Assembly (NCBI GenBank): GCA_033297205.1
Contig: MU859158.1
Span: 62,001 to 126,000, forward strand
Source of the DNA: Pseudoneurospora amorphoporcata
Taxonomy: Eukaryota > Ascomycota > Sordariomycetes > Sordariales > Sordariaceae
Reading direction: 5' to 3'
DNA: 64,000 bases
Made by a program: the position numbers and the translations under genes. This document shows positions 34,398-48,253 of the stretch, piece after piece (the stretch's first letter is position 1; each line of letters opens with the position of its first letter). The notes below the pieces were generated by a model, which made no database searches, was not told the origin of the DNA, and saw nothing but the letters and a program-made list of their open reading frames with translations.

Positions 34398-37300
34398 TCG
34401 ACGGACGGCAGTGACAGTGATGAACCCCGGATCAGCATCGGCAAATGTGGGCAGCCACGAGCATGAAGTGGATAAATATTACGGGCGCATGTGGGCAACA
34501 ACGTGGACGGGAGGCTGTGAGTTAGGAGGCTTGCTTTTGCTTGCAGTGAGTTGTTCATGAAGGTTGGATTGAGTTGGAATGAGGGCAAGTGGTGAGGGTG
34601 AGGATCGTGAACCCAATGATGTCGTCGTTTTGAAGATCTGTCTGCCTCTGGCCCCCCTGGTTGCCGCAACTGAACTGCGCCTTCCTCAGTTTGACATCTA
34701 CGCTCTCTTCCTCTTGGTCCTCTTCTCTCGCTCCTTTCCATTTGGATGCACACGAACACCTCCACTTTCACAACCTGAAAACTCACCTGCGCTGCTCGCA
34801 AGCCCACGGGAATAACAAACTCTTCTCTCCACCCACACTACAAATTTCTCTCGGCGATGGCGATGACAGTGGAGTATCTGCCTTACCTCCCTACCTAGGC
34901 TACCTTAGCATACCCTGCCTCTACGTATTTGTACCTATCGAGATGAGAACCGGAAAAGGCGAGCCATGAGCCGGAAAGGAGAGCCACGAACGACATGGAG
35001 ACGCGGGGGCACGGAGACCAAAATGGTCGCCGAACACAAGTTCCAGCCCCATCCGGGGATCTTGAGCGAGACGAGAAAGATTTTCGCGAGCTCGCCTATC
35101 TTGGATCTAGCACATGGTCTGGCGGTAAGGTAAGTCCAGCCTGGCGCCAGATTTCGAGGCAAGAGTCTAGGACCTCTCGGTCATTCAGCGCACTTGTAAA
35201 GTCAGTACACTATTTTATTTAAGACAATGGCGCTCTGGTAATTTGATGCCTGACCTGCGTGGCTCGTTATACGGCTGGGATTGATCCGAACCACTCGGTT
35301 ATGGTCTAGACTCGCTATACAAGAGACAGAGAGAGAGAGAGAGATCTTCAGGGACTATTGGGACCCTGAGCCTTGTTTCTCCTTTCGCTGGATTGGTCGG
35401 CCTGGTCAGATCTGATCTAACAGATTCCGTGATGCTTAGCAACGCTAGGTACACACTTGAAGGATTGACTCCGTGTCCTTGACCTCCGTTTTGGTTTCTT
35501 CATCGTATTCACTGTAGTGCTAGTTTAGTGTCAATGATGGAAAACGGTCGGTAGTCACATCATCACTTACTCTCAGAGGATTCTCAAGCTTTGCCGAAAA
35601 CATGCCGGGCGGGCCCGATATCGGGCTGATGTGCGAGGTTCCAACCCCATCGTGATGTGATGTGGTGTGGGTTGTGATAAAGGCTACTGGCCGCACAAGC
35701 GCCCGCGTTAGTGATAAGTCACTTGACCTTTGAGAGTTCCGAGAAATCCTACTTAGATATGCACCTGAAAAGCATGTTTATGAACTGCAACGTAGACGAA
35801 GGGTGGTGCAGTAAAAGTTGAGAATGACAATACTGGTCGTTCAATGTGCTGACAAGATCATGAGAAGTTGAGCCTAGGTCATTGAAGTCGATACGATACC
35901 TTTGTCTACAAAGGCCTATAATCAGCCAGCTCTATAGGCCCTTTCGCTAGTTAATCAATGAGAGTTGGCGTATATACAACATACCGTGCCGAAGTATAGA
36001 GTCACTGAGCCATGGAAGCATTGGTAGGCTTCTCTTCCGAAACTCTGGCCCGAGAGCGTCAACCCCTGTATATCAGATAGACAGCCGAACCCCGATCGAC
36101 GATCTACTACGCGAGTGTCATTGCCTACCTAGACTAGTCCAGATCAATATCTCCGGCTCGACGTACAGCTAAGTGAGACTGGTCTCACTCTGTCTCTGCC
36201 ACCGCAACCTTAGCCGACAGAAAACGTGCGATGAAGACCGAAAGCAAGGATCTAGCTTCGTTGCCCGAGTAACGAAAGCATGATGACCCTCTACTCAGAC
36301 ATTCCTCAGTTCGTGCTATAATCATAAGATGTCAGACACCGAGTGACAGGAACAAAACAACAAGGCGAATGAGAAACCAGAAGCGGTGAAGACACCGATT
36401 GAGTTCTAACTCGACCGCCTGGCGTCGGTAGCCAACCAACGTCGGGTGGTCAAGGAATGAGGTCTTGGGGCGTCTACACTATAGCGCTTCTCTCGTGTCG
36501 TCCTGGCGAAAGGTTCAGTGCAAATCTCACCCAACATGTGCATCCGTATCCGTAGTGATATGAGTGTATGGGATACACTGTGAAGTTTACATACGGGGCT
36601 CTCAGCTACACTTGATATAGAATAGATGTATTGGTGATCATTGTCCCGATCCGTACTGCAACCCCCACCTGTATTAGATCTTTTATGGGTATGCCCGCCA
36701 TGCTGCCCGGGCCGATTATGGCATGGTTTACGATAGCGACCCCGGCCGACGATTTATTGCAAGCTCTGAGGCGGTTTGTCGATGTTGTCGCCGAGCTGAT
36801 TTGCTATGAGTCGAGGCGAGACGGGTCTGGCCTGTTTTGGTAAGCTGACAGGCCTGATGTCCCAAAAAGGGATAAGTAGACACTCTCGAATAAGCATTCA
36901 AAACCAAACAGCCGCGTTTTAACTCTAGCCCGTGATGCATTTTAGCTTCGCGATAGTTGAATAGTGTCGTCATTCCTGCTTTCTGAGTTGCCAGTTGGTG
37001 TCGAGCTTTCAGCTAGGCACGAAGTAACCTGGTCACTTACATGGTTCTACTCGCTACCGCACAATGTGCGCTTGGTAACTCAGCACAGCCAGTCCAGCTG
37101 GTTGGCGACGGCTCATTGTGAATATTGAGTGATAGTGGTTGATCTGATAACGAAAGGCCGACTAAGATTACGGGATGGGTTCAGCTCCGCAAGGCAAGAA
37201 CTGATCGAGTCCGAAGGAAGGTGATCTGTTTGTACTTGCACTTGCTCGACTGAAGCTTGTACCGATCCTAAATGCGAGAATGCCAATGGCAAGGCAGGCG

Positions 37301-40300
37301 AGCTCAGAGTAAATGGTGATCCCTGGCTTCCTGTTTTGTGGTAGTGACCACATGGAAGAAAGGATCCCGAACCAACCAACGCGGTTGTTTAGTGGATGGC
37401 AAGGTACGTATTTTTAACTTTTCTTCAGCCGTTTTCAGGCCAATCCAACAAGTAGGAAAAGAAAAGAGAGTATGCAAAATATCATTGAACTGCACACACA
37501 ACTGAACCATGTGTGGTTGCGTTTCTTCAATGTCGCCATCGACACTTTGCGATTGTGCGAATTGTGACGCCAGTGTCGAGAGATTAAGTTGAGAATATTG
37601 AAGGATAAGGCTGTGTATACAAAGCATCCATGAAGACGTATTCCATTCATTTGGGTAGGTACTGTACCTCTAGTGGGTAACAAACCTCGTAGGGACGCGA
37701 GACGGATTGAATGGACGTTGCTTGAGGAAAGCTCGATACTGGAGAGGTTGAACCTCGGAGAGAAAACTCGGGGCAGGCAGCTTCAAGCTTTGCTTACCTC
37801 ATGTGCTCCTGCAGCCCCCGCGTTTTCATTCAAAGTAGTTTGTGCATCTGCGGCGGAAGCACGGACAAGATTAGATGACGGGACGGAAGGTACAGACGAG
37901 ATACATATGACGATTCAGGGGAAAGAAGGACCTTCCTCGGTTCCGCTGCTCGGACGCTTTCTTCAATGAGGTGCATATCGCTCGAGCGAACCGCAGTTCA
38001 GCCTTTCCACTAAAGGAAGTGGAAGGAGCGATTGAGTGAACCCAATGAACTGGTTGATGGGAAAGAACTGAGGAGAAGCAAAGATGGACGTAGCCTCCAC
38101 TTGTGTCCTTGGCCTCCAAGCAGCGCCGCACGCCATATCGGGACCGTTATACTCTTCTTTCGTGAGCTGATGTAACGGAGTATTCCGCAGATATCGCTTT
38201 CACTCTCTTTAAACACCTCGTGAACAGCATCACGATAACCCCGCGCTTCCATGTCTCGGACAACCACTTTTGTGTCCTTGCCCTTTTTGCTGTTACTGCT
38301 TCATTTCTTGCCCCATGGTTCCACAAACAACTTTTTACTCAGTACAGAGCGAAGGAAGCCGGTGTGGTAGCCTCAGGCCAAGGTTCGAATAGGTCTGCCA
38401 CGCAGTGTTCGTTGCTCGGTTTCTGTGTTGCATATCTTGTCCTCCTCCTTGGGTAGGACGACAGCAATCCATACGAAAGAGGGCCTTCACCTCATGTCAG
38501 GCACGAACAGCCAAAGGTCCTGCGGTGTACAGGTTGAACGAGGTACGGGCGCGGGGGCGTTACGGATGCTTTGATCACTTGCAGAGGGCATACCGATAGC
38601 TACCTAGCTTTTCTAGGGCTGCACTTGCTTGGGCGGGGAGCAATGAGATAGGCCGGAAGTGGAGGTATTGCCGTTATTGCTTGCGGGTATGTGGTAACCC
38701 GTCATCAGAGAGTAGTAAGTTGTAACCTCGCATGCCAGGTCACGAAATGCGGCCGTGACATACTTGATCGTGGATGCATCGTGTCCGGCACCAAAGCAAT
38801 GTGAGGCATTCGTTGTCTCCCGGTTCCTGCTTTCATGCCAGGAACCGGAGCGGGGAGTTCACCATCTTGTCTGCGTAACCCGACCACAGGTGCAATTGCA
38901 AAACCGTAACATCCAATGGCAGTGCTTCTGTTGAGCTGCCGCTCCGTTTCAGACAGGACAACTTCCGTCAAACAAAGGACTGACAGGGCATAGGAGCCCG
39001 CGCTGCTCATCCAGCCCATTTTTCATTAGCCGAAGGATGGCTAACGATATGCCCCTCGCTTTGGGTTGTTGTGCTTCGATTCTGGGCTCGGGAGACAACC
39101 CTTTCAAGGAAATGCAGAAAAGAAGACGAATTGGATTCCACCCTTGCCATCGAAATAGTGATTCCAGGCAGATTCGGTTCGCCGGCACCGGAGATATTTG
39201 AGATGCGACTGTCCTGCCTTTCAAAGATCGAGGCCACCATTTTGGCATGAATGATTTGGCTGGATTAGGGTTGCAGTAAAATTATCAGGGTCCGTGGCGT
39301 AGAGAATGGTGGTCTAAAATCCATTGTGTCCAGTCAAACTGCAACAACATCATTCATACCGGACCTGCATAGGTACGAGGGGGGTGATGTGATGGTGGGG
39401 TTAATTGGTAGAAGCAGTCCCATCGGCTTCAACAAAAACATGATTGAAGCTGCCGGGTGGGGGTTTCAAGTCTGCAGCCGAACCCTCCACTGCCCTCCTC
39501 CTCAAAGTGATGACTAAAAGTGTCGAGTACGTAGGTACCCTACCGATCACATTCCCATGCGTGATGCCGCACGGATACCGCTCAACCGGTCCAGGTTCCG
39601 TAGCAACGGGTATATCATGAGCTCAAAACGAGTCCCAAGGTCGGATGGTGGAGTACATGGGCGTCCATGATGTAGCTGACGGTTGAATTTATCGATGTGT
39701 ACCATGAAAATGTTGATTTTGCACGGTACAGAAAGAAAGTGAAGTGAAGGCAAAAATCCCTGGGCAATCGGCGCCTATTTGGGATCCTCGCTAGTCGGAG
39801 ACTTGTTCGGATTTCGGATATGAGCAGCGGCCGCCTATTGTGACGAAACTTTCCACAGCACACGACGAACAATTTGCTCGAATAGTTCGTGATGAACGAC
39901 ATTGGCTGTAATACTCGTCACCCAGGCAGATGGTGATGTCGGCTTGCTCGTCGCAACGCGATATGATCCATCACCTCGAGCTCGGGCGAGATGGGAACTT
40001 GTGTTGGAGAAAGTCGTACAGGTGGTTCCTGATTTTCTGCATCCGTCTTGGCAACTGCAGTGGTGTTCCACGGTTCCAGCCAATGCACGGAAGACTCGAA
40101 GCACAAGATGGGGTTCTAGCCAATGTTTTGTTGAATCTGGGTTGCAACTGGCGTGTTGCGTGTGGTGGTCGGTTGCCTTTGAGGAAGGAGGACATGGAGC
40201 GAATATGATGACGCTATAAAAGACTACTAACTGACAGCATCCAAAATGGAAGACAGGAAGGATCGATGGCGGACGATAGCAGATGATACTAGCGGATGAA

Positions 40301-40982
40301 AGAGACGACCGATAAGATCACAATGATGACCGGGAAGCTGGATGGATGTCGACGCAGGAAGGCGAGGGAAGGTGATGGCAAAGCTAATTGGTGCGTCTAC
40401 GCAGGGACGTGCTTGCCAATCGACCGCGAGGGCGCTTAAGATCCCTGCTTGTGCCTTCCTCATCCCGGCCAAAGCACCTCAAGCCTGCCGCCCCTAGACC
40501 CATTTCCCCACTTTCACCCACTTCACATTTTGGCAGTGTTTACTTTGTGCTGGCCAACCAGATGTCGACTTTGCACTCTGTCCGAGTCTCTCTTCACTCT
40601 CCAGACTCTTTTCAGACAGCATCTGTCACCTCTCATCAACAAGTCGAGGCCAATTGATACTGTGACTCGGCCATCCTTATTATAACAATTGCCATTATTG
40701 CTGTTTGGGCATGCCAGTGGCGTTAGAAACTCGGACTCGATGCTAGACTCCACGTTCTTGTCCTCGACGACAATGGACATTGCACGGCCACCCACGCTAC
40801 GGACGATAGGATCACTGATGAAGAAGCCTAGAGGTGTCCTGGACACCACGGCTGCAGATGCCGTTGCTGCAAAGCAATCCTCGACTGGCCATTTTTGACA
40901 GTGGTCAATCATGCCCCTTCACAGCACACGGCAGCAGAAACAACATGAACAGCACCAAAGAAGCAAGCAAGGTACCGCTCGC

Positions 40983-41007
40983 TGTGTGTGTGTGTGTGTG
41001 TGTGTGT
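40983..41007. repeat. TG dinucleotide microsatellite
   Basis: Twelve consecutive TG units in an otherwise unremarkable intergenic region. Confidence 0.9.
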
Positions 41008-42972
41008 CTTGAATCTTGAGCCAGATATTGATCCATACAGTGCTCTTCCCGGTACACCAAGTGGTTGTACAGCCTCTCTTTGGACACCAGACACAGTATA
41101 CCATGCCACCGTTGGGCGATGATGCCCTATATCCACATATCGGTCTATATACCTGTAACCACCCACAGGCCATCCTCCAAAAGCTCAGGTCCTCATTGCC
41201 CTGCCCGGCTAACTAACCGCTCCAGACCCTTCCCCGACTCCGGCTGTCGAGAACCCGGAATCACGGCGACGACGTCAGTGAGCAAGGGCAAGCCATCAAG
41301 GACTGACTGCATTGTGGCAAGCATCAGAATTCTGAAGGGGAACAGCGGTACGTCGAAAGCGGACTCGCCAGAAGCAGAGAGCTGCCAATTATGGCGGAAT
41401 ATTGAACTACTGCACATGCCACCATTGACACGCCCAGATCAATGTCACCTCGCCCACTGACTGACAATGCCGTTGATGTTCCTCAAGATAAGGTATTGAC
41501 CGGGGGGCACCCGTCCAGTCCCCTCTTTAGTTTACACAGTGCCCTCTCGCGTCGTGCCCCTGTTGCGACCTAGCCGGATTTCTCCAGGTGCTAGAAGTGG
41601 GTGAGTACCGCCTCGCTAGCTGGATGCACATCTTTCCATCTTTTCCACGCAGGGCAGCCAGAAGACCAGAAAGCCAGGCCAGCGAGAAGAGAGTATAGCA
41701 AGGTGGATGATGCTCTGCGGCTTGTTTGGTCAGTACACTAGGAGCAAGATGAGCCGGTCCGCATCCGCTCCAGATTCGCCCTCGGGATTCTCGAAATGGC
41801 ATGAATCCAGGGGAGAGAGATATTTTCCCCAGAGCCACCCTTGGGATTTCACGCCCACCACAACGAGGACGGACACGCCTAGGAGCTACTAGCTTGGGAA
41901 CCTGAAGTCAGCTCCTCACTGGGCAAGGGTTCATTTTATGGATGTTTTCTCATGGCATGCACTGTCCAGTGACAGCTCGCCTCCGCGTCCTGGACTCTGT
42001 GCTAAGCGCTCGTCAGGTTGGCCCGAACTTATCTGCTGCCACACACCACCACTCACGTTGGTGCCAGTCACAGGCATAATCATCACCTTTTTTCCTTTCT
42101 GCTTCTCTTTCTCTTTACCCGCTGCCAAACCAACCCTCTGCTCCGCGCATCCAGCTGTTTGCTGTTTGGGATCATCAGACAAGAGCATCATCATCTTCTC
42201 ACAACACGAAACAAGCGCCTGGCACAGCACCCAGCTCCGGCCCTTTCTTCCTTGGACCATCATCCCACTCCAACTTCTCTCCTCCATGATCTCAGGCGGG
42301 TAACCTCGAAGCCAGGTCCTCTTACCGCCCCCTCCTCCTCTCGTCCTCATCTAGACAGAACTACAACCTTTGCCATACACGCCTCCTGCGTCTCCCGCCG
42401 CCGTGTGTCTCGTTTCTAGGACCGTTCCCGCGCAACCCTACCAGTTCCGGTTTTGTTTTTTTTCCCGCCCGCCTTCGATTTTCCCTTTCCAACCGACATT
42501 CGCTGCAGCGTCGCAAAGGGAGGAACTCGTCTCGACAAACAGCTTCATTTGGGCCGAGTCACGATTGCCATAGTAACCGCCGTCGATTCTAAAAGAGACC
42601 AGCCCGTGTATGCCGCAAAGTATAGCCTCGAGCTCCGTACTCTCGGCGTGCTGAACGTGGAGGAACAGCTTGGGCGGGAACAGACAGCATACTGTCCCAT
42701 GTGATGACTAGGGTTCGGATTGTGTAACCTCTCCACGCGTCCTGGTTCGTTAAGAAGTTCCGGAGGGTGATAGCTCCCTACCGCTCGGTATGTTCTACTC
42801 TTGTACGCCGTCCGCTCCCGGCCTGCACCTTGAGAGTTCCGCGTTGGCCATTTCATGTCTGGACCAAGAGGTACATACGGCCTGCCGCCCATGCAGCTTC
42901 CCGACTAACAATTTGGCCTCAAGATCTTCGACCCAAAGGACATAATAACTCCTCCCCACATATCTTGTCACC

Positions 42973-45900
42973 ATGTCGGTCCCCGGACACATCTCGAGAA
43001 GCCGTACCGGCTCGATTCCAGCCTCTTCCAAGGGACGGACTGCCCACATGCAAGACTTCGCCATGGCTCCGACCCCGAGCGCCGTTCCCCGGTACTTTGA
43101 GCCGTGTGCGGCCACGGCCTCCATGTTCCTGTATGCCCAAGGCAGTTCGATTGTATGCTGCCACCATGACAGCCTGACAATAGAGAGGAGGTTCGCCCGC
43201 CATACCGAGGAAGTGCAACTACTAGCAGTCGACAACGTTAGTGAGATGGGCACTGGGAGGCTAGTTGTCAGTTATGATGCCGGGCAGACTGCGATTGTGT
43301 GGGACCTCATGACTGGAGATGAGGTTGCAAGATTCGCCTCGTATGAAAATCTCATCTGCGCTGCCTGGATGCGCAATGGCAATGTTGCGTTTGGTGGGTT
43401 TATATCTGCTTCATCTTTCGTATAGCCATGGCTAACTGGGCGCAAACAGGCAACATCCAGGGCAATGTGATTCTTTTCGAGCCCACCACGTCTGAGCACA
43501 TTTCCGCAAGAACTATTGATCAAATCGCTATCACAGCTATTGCCCCGGCAGCAGATTGCAGGACCTTTGCCATTGGGTAAGTACAAACCCCCGGGACGTC
43601 TTCTAATTGGTGCCGAAACTGACCGTATTGCTGCAGGTATCAAAACGGCTCACTCTTGATCGCCACACTTCAGCCTAGGTTCACCATCCTTCATAATCTT
43701 ACTACCTCGCGCGGGCCTTCTCCTATCGTAACCCTGGCATGGCATGCCTCGTCTTCGCGGCAAAAGTCGGACATGTTGGCCGTGCAAACACACGATGGGG
43801 ACCTCCGTGTATGGAGTGTATCCAAACAGTACAATGCCGATGATCCGGCGAAAGTGGTAAGAATTTTGAAAAGGACAGAAAACTATCTCGCAGGTCCGAA
43901 CTGGATGGGGTGGTCCAAAAACGGTCGTATTATTCAATATTCAGAAGGGTAAGTTTGTTCCATTATGCTCCTGTCGCTCTTCAAGTAATTGCTGACACTT
44001 AACCCAATAGTGAAACAATTTCATGGGACGTGAGGACGAAACACGTTACCTACGATACCATCCCAACCTTGGAACATACCAGGGGCTTGGCTGTTTATGG
44101 GCCCGGAGCTACTCTTTTTACTCTCGGGGCAAATAACTCGGTCCAACAGTTCGATCTGAACGCACCGGCCATGATGGTCAACAGCGTTCAACACCCTGCT
44201 AACCTGCTACCTCCCTCGCCGCCCATCTCACTCGAAGAACAGGAAAAGAGCCAGGCTGCGATGCATCATAATGCTGACCCTGGAGTGCCAATTGCTATTC
44301 ACGCTGATCGATCTGAGAGTGATGATCACATGTCACCCTTAGCTAGGCTTGTTCAAGGGCAATCCGAGCCCAATCGATATCGTCCAACGAGCCCTACCTC
44401 AAGCCGAAGTCGATCCAGTGTGTCCATTACATCATCCAACTCGAACACACAGGGACGAAATCATTATGCTCCATCCGCGATCTCTCGTGGGATGACGGAG
44501 AACACGTACATCTCAGCAGGGTCTTCACTGAGATCAGGTTTGCCTGGGCAGGATCAACGGTACAGGCGAGATAGGGAGTCTTTGTCGACCACGAGCTCCG
44601 TCTCTATGGGGAGTTCAAACTATCGTTCGAGAAGGCCATCACGGTTGCGTCACGAGGTGCCTCGCAGTCCCGATGACGCAAAAGTTGTCGACCTGTTCAA
44701 GTTTACCAAAAGCCGTCTTCAAGATATGCCTTACAAGACACCACAAATAAACGATGGTGTCCGGCTTACAAACGATGATCTGCGGCGTCAGATGCTGAGC
44801 ACAATTTTCGGATGGAACAAGGAGATCGAAGACCTGATTCGGGATGAGATGTCTCGACATCCTCTGGGGTCTACGAATCGGATTTTGCTTGCGAAGTGGC
44901 TGGGAGACATCACAACCGATATCATGGCCATGGGATCAGAGAATATGACATCGTCTGATTGGATGCTTTTGGCTCTCAGTGGCATTGGAGGACAAGCATC
45001 ACAGCACAAGCTTGGGCGAGCCTATGTGCAGCGGCTGTTGGAAAGCGGCGATGTTCATGCGGCGGCAACCATCATGATCGGATTGGGCGACCACAACGAT
45101 GCAATTGAGATCTACGTTTCCCACAAAAAGTACATGGAGGCCCTGATCTTAACCTGCCTCTTCTTCCCATCGACTTGGGAGCGTCAAGTCCAGATCGTGA
45201 GGAAGTGGGGAGAATGGGCTGTGCAACATGGGCAACAGCAACTCGCCATCCGATGTTTCGCCTGCACCGGCCACGAGTCCACAGAACCATGGACGTCGCC
45301 TTCAGCACAGCAAATCACCTTCGGAAACATCTCGGCGGCTGTCAACGAGGTCACCAGTCCCCCACTCTCGCCCCCTGCCAGAAACCATGGCCCTCAACGG
45401 AGCGTTGCAAAGAATTCAGCCCTCAAGCTTATTACCACCTTTGGAGAAAACAAGTCGAAATTCTTCTCTGGGATCGATGATGGTAGGACTCCTATTGCGG
45501 CAGGAGCCACTCCAATTATCCAGTCAGCCCTTTCACCTGGCGGGCCTGACCCTGCTACTGCCGTTTTACGGAATAATCGGAGTCAGTTCAACACCCCCTC
45601 ATCTGCGCGCCCTCCAAATGGCGGGTTTGGTCGACATCGTCTGCCATCCATCGGAGAGGCAACCCAGGACAATCGCGAGCTTTTGACCGCAATCAGTAAA
45701 CCGGCCGGTGATCCCTACGCAAATATAACGGCTTTTGAGGTCTCCGATAGCAGAACAAGTGGTTACGACTTGCCCAGAGCACAAACTGCCAGCCCCCGTA
45801 TCTTCAAGGATACCAAGGCACCTCCGCCTCCTTCTCCCTCGCCGGCCGCTGTAGCGGCCCTGATGGAAGGCAGACAAAGAAGGAATGGGTCTCGCAGCCG

Positions 45901-48253
45901 CATCCCAGAAGGCCTAGACCTATCTTTGCCTGTGTACAACGACACGCGCCATGATGAACCGAGCTCCCCTGAACAATCGGGAAATCCGATTTCCAACGCA
46001 CAGTATCACTGGCCATCTAGGCGCAAGGGACCAGGCTCTGTGGCCAGCTCTGCGACATCTGCATCTGCAACATCTAGCGTTCGAGGCTATCGCAGTAATG
46101 TCCCAGGCAAGAGTATGGATAAGTACTACAATAGCCTCGAAGCTGCTGGAAGTGCTAGACACGCCAGAGGAACCAGCAGAGATGGTCGTGGCAATGGCCG
46201 CGACACCAGCCGCTCACGCAGGAACGTCCGGGACTTGTCCAGAGACCGCGGTAGAGGTTCATCTAGGGGTTATACGCCCAAGGGTGGAAAGAGATCTCCG
46301 AAGTCTCCAGTTCCGATGTCTCCCCAAGACTTGATCAACCTTGCTACCCCTCGGGAAGACCTTGAGCAACTCAGCCATGGTAGAGGGCGTCTCATTGACT
46401 TCTCGGATGAGCAAGACCAGCCCAGCGTGGTGAAGAAGGTTGCTGCTCGACGTGAAACATCCAGGGTACGAATGGCAAGCCGTGGTGCCAGTACAAATGG
46501 CCGCAGCTCGAGCCGCGCACGCAGTTCGGAGAGACGCAAGCCCCCAGCACTCGACCTTCGCGGCCGTGAAGCCAGCCGCGAAAGTTCCAGGCAGAGATCG
46601 CCATCCTCCCCAGTGCCCATGACAGGTCAGGCTGCGCACTTTTACGGCTCAGAGGATGAGGAGGATTACAGAAGGGCATTGGAAGACCGCGAGAAGTTCC
46701 GTCAAAGGCACAACCGGAGTGTAAGCAAAAACGGCAGAGGGGAGAGCATCACATCACCGATCTCCAGTCGAGGTCATGGCTGGGGTGGCCGTGAGAGGTC
46801 CACAAGTCGCCAGAGGTCAGACAAGAGGTCAGAAAGCCGTCAAACAGATCGCAGAAAGCGCATTCCTGCCCCGATGCCCACGCCTGCCCCGATGCAGCTT
46901 GTTACGGATAGTTCAGGCGACTTGAAAGTCATGATGAACGAGAGACAGCTGAAGAAGGAGCAGGCACAGCGTGAGCTTGAAGAACGTCGGAGGTCACTTG
47001 CACGAAGACCGTCCGCTCCTCCGATTCTGCATCCTGATGAGCTTACTCCTGCCCGGTTGGACACTGTCATGGAGTTGCCGAGCACCGTCTTTGTCCCCCC
47101 TAGGAGAGAAGATATGCCAGCACGCAGTGCGAGCGTCGATCCTAGCTCTCAAGGTGCTGGAAGGAGCATGTATGCCAGCATGAATGCCAATCGTGGGCCA
47201 TCGATTGGTCTTCCTGCCACCCCGAAAGCTATGCGCTTGGTTCTTGGTTCGGACGCCAGCAGGAGCAATGTGCCCGTTCCCGCTATCCCCGCGAGCTTTC
47301 AACAGACGTTGGCCGCAAACACTAACCAGGCCTCGGCCGATAAAATATCGCAGAGACAGGTTGAGCTCAAGCAACAAGAGATCGAACCGCCGATGAAGAG
47401 TCCTGCAATGCTGCTTCCGTCGACCGTCTACACTCCACCCCCATCGTCATTCAACCGACCACCCATTCAGAGGTCCATGTCTGCTCCTCCTCAAGACCTT
47501 GTACCCCCTCAAGCATGTGCCTTTGGTAACCTCAGGGGCTTCCCCGCTCAAAAGCCCGGTGTAGACGGAGAATTGAAGCCCATGATGGGTCGTAGGCCAT
47601 CTCATGATGCTGGCCGAAATGACGGACCCATCCCTCCTCCCCCACCTCCTCCCCCAGCCCCGCCTATGCTCAGGGAGCTTCAACATCTTGCTGCTCCCCC
47701 GCCACCGCCGCCTGCCCCGCTTCCTCACCTGGCCGGTGCTAAGCCAGCGGTATACGGAGGTAGCTTAGGAATGATCGAGATCGTCATGGACGACGACCAA
47801 CCACAACAACCACCTCAGCAACCGCAGCAACAGCTCCCGCCTCCACCGCAGCTCCTACCATCTACCTCTTACACGCCCGTCCTGCCATCTACATCGTACA
47901 CTCCCGTCAACACGGCCCCCATCCCCAAGGAAATCGTGGTTCCCATCCTCTCTCCTCCCGCACCCTCCTCGCGGAACGGACACGCCCGTGGCCGCAGCAG
48001 TATCGACAACAGCATCGGCGGTCGCATTTCCCGCGTGACGGAGCGCATGCGCTCGGCCAGCCGTAGCAGAGGAGCGATGAGGGACACCCAGACCGCTCCG
48101 ATGGTTGCTCCGTATGAGAGCGTGCCCATGCCCGGTATGCCGCAAAGCATGAACTTCCAGATGCGTGCTGCTGCTGCTGCCGCTGCTGCTGCTCAGCAAC
48201 AACCAGGACAGAGCGAGTTTAAGACGGGATTGCATCATAGTGAGATGATCTGA
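42973..48253 (+). CDS. WD40 plus alpha-solenoid protein with RS/proline-rich tail
   Basis: Large protein of 1700 aa from four exons: 42973-43393, 43450-43576, 43637-43948, 44011-48253 (introns 56, 60, 62 nt). Seen: WD40-like repeats over residues 30-330, with TAIVWDLMTGDE, DLRVWSV and TISWDVRTKH as repeat ends. A Ser/Arg-rich spacer follows. Next is an alpha-helical region (about 510-710) with solenoid-like helices (AYVQRLLESGDVHAAATIMI, YMEALILTCLFFP, LAIRCFACTG). Then come Arg/Ser-rich disorder (about 990-1240), polyproline blocks (about 1493-1525), a Gln/Pro tract (about 1550-1570) and poly-Ala (about 1672-1683). Propeller plus solenoid recalls Gemin5/coatomer-like architectures; I do not assign a function. 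Start context CACCATGTC is good. It converges with the transporter gene downstream. Confidence 0.9.

Larger units (their letters stand above)
31867..42972. other. Long gene-poor stretch, about 11 kb
   Basis: No coding region could be supported. There are CT/T-rich tracts at 33000-33720. A CAT microsatellite lies at 32074-32095, a hairpin-forming inverted repeat at 34352-34397, GA repeats at 35329-35344 and a TG repeat at 40983-41007. The last 1-1.5 kb is probably the leader and promoter of the gene starting at 42973, with a possible 5' UTR intron at 42788-42923 (donor GTATGT, branch CTAAC, acceptor CAAG). Confidence 0.35.

Noticed and set aside
41931..42350. 139-codon minus-strand frame
   Set aside because: Overlaps the CT-rich leader region of the WD40 gene; the Gly/Lys-rich product is compositional.
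48165..48200. GCT/GCC repeat as an independent microsatellite
   Set aside because: It encodes the poly-Ala run of the WD40 protein, so it is described with that gene.
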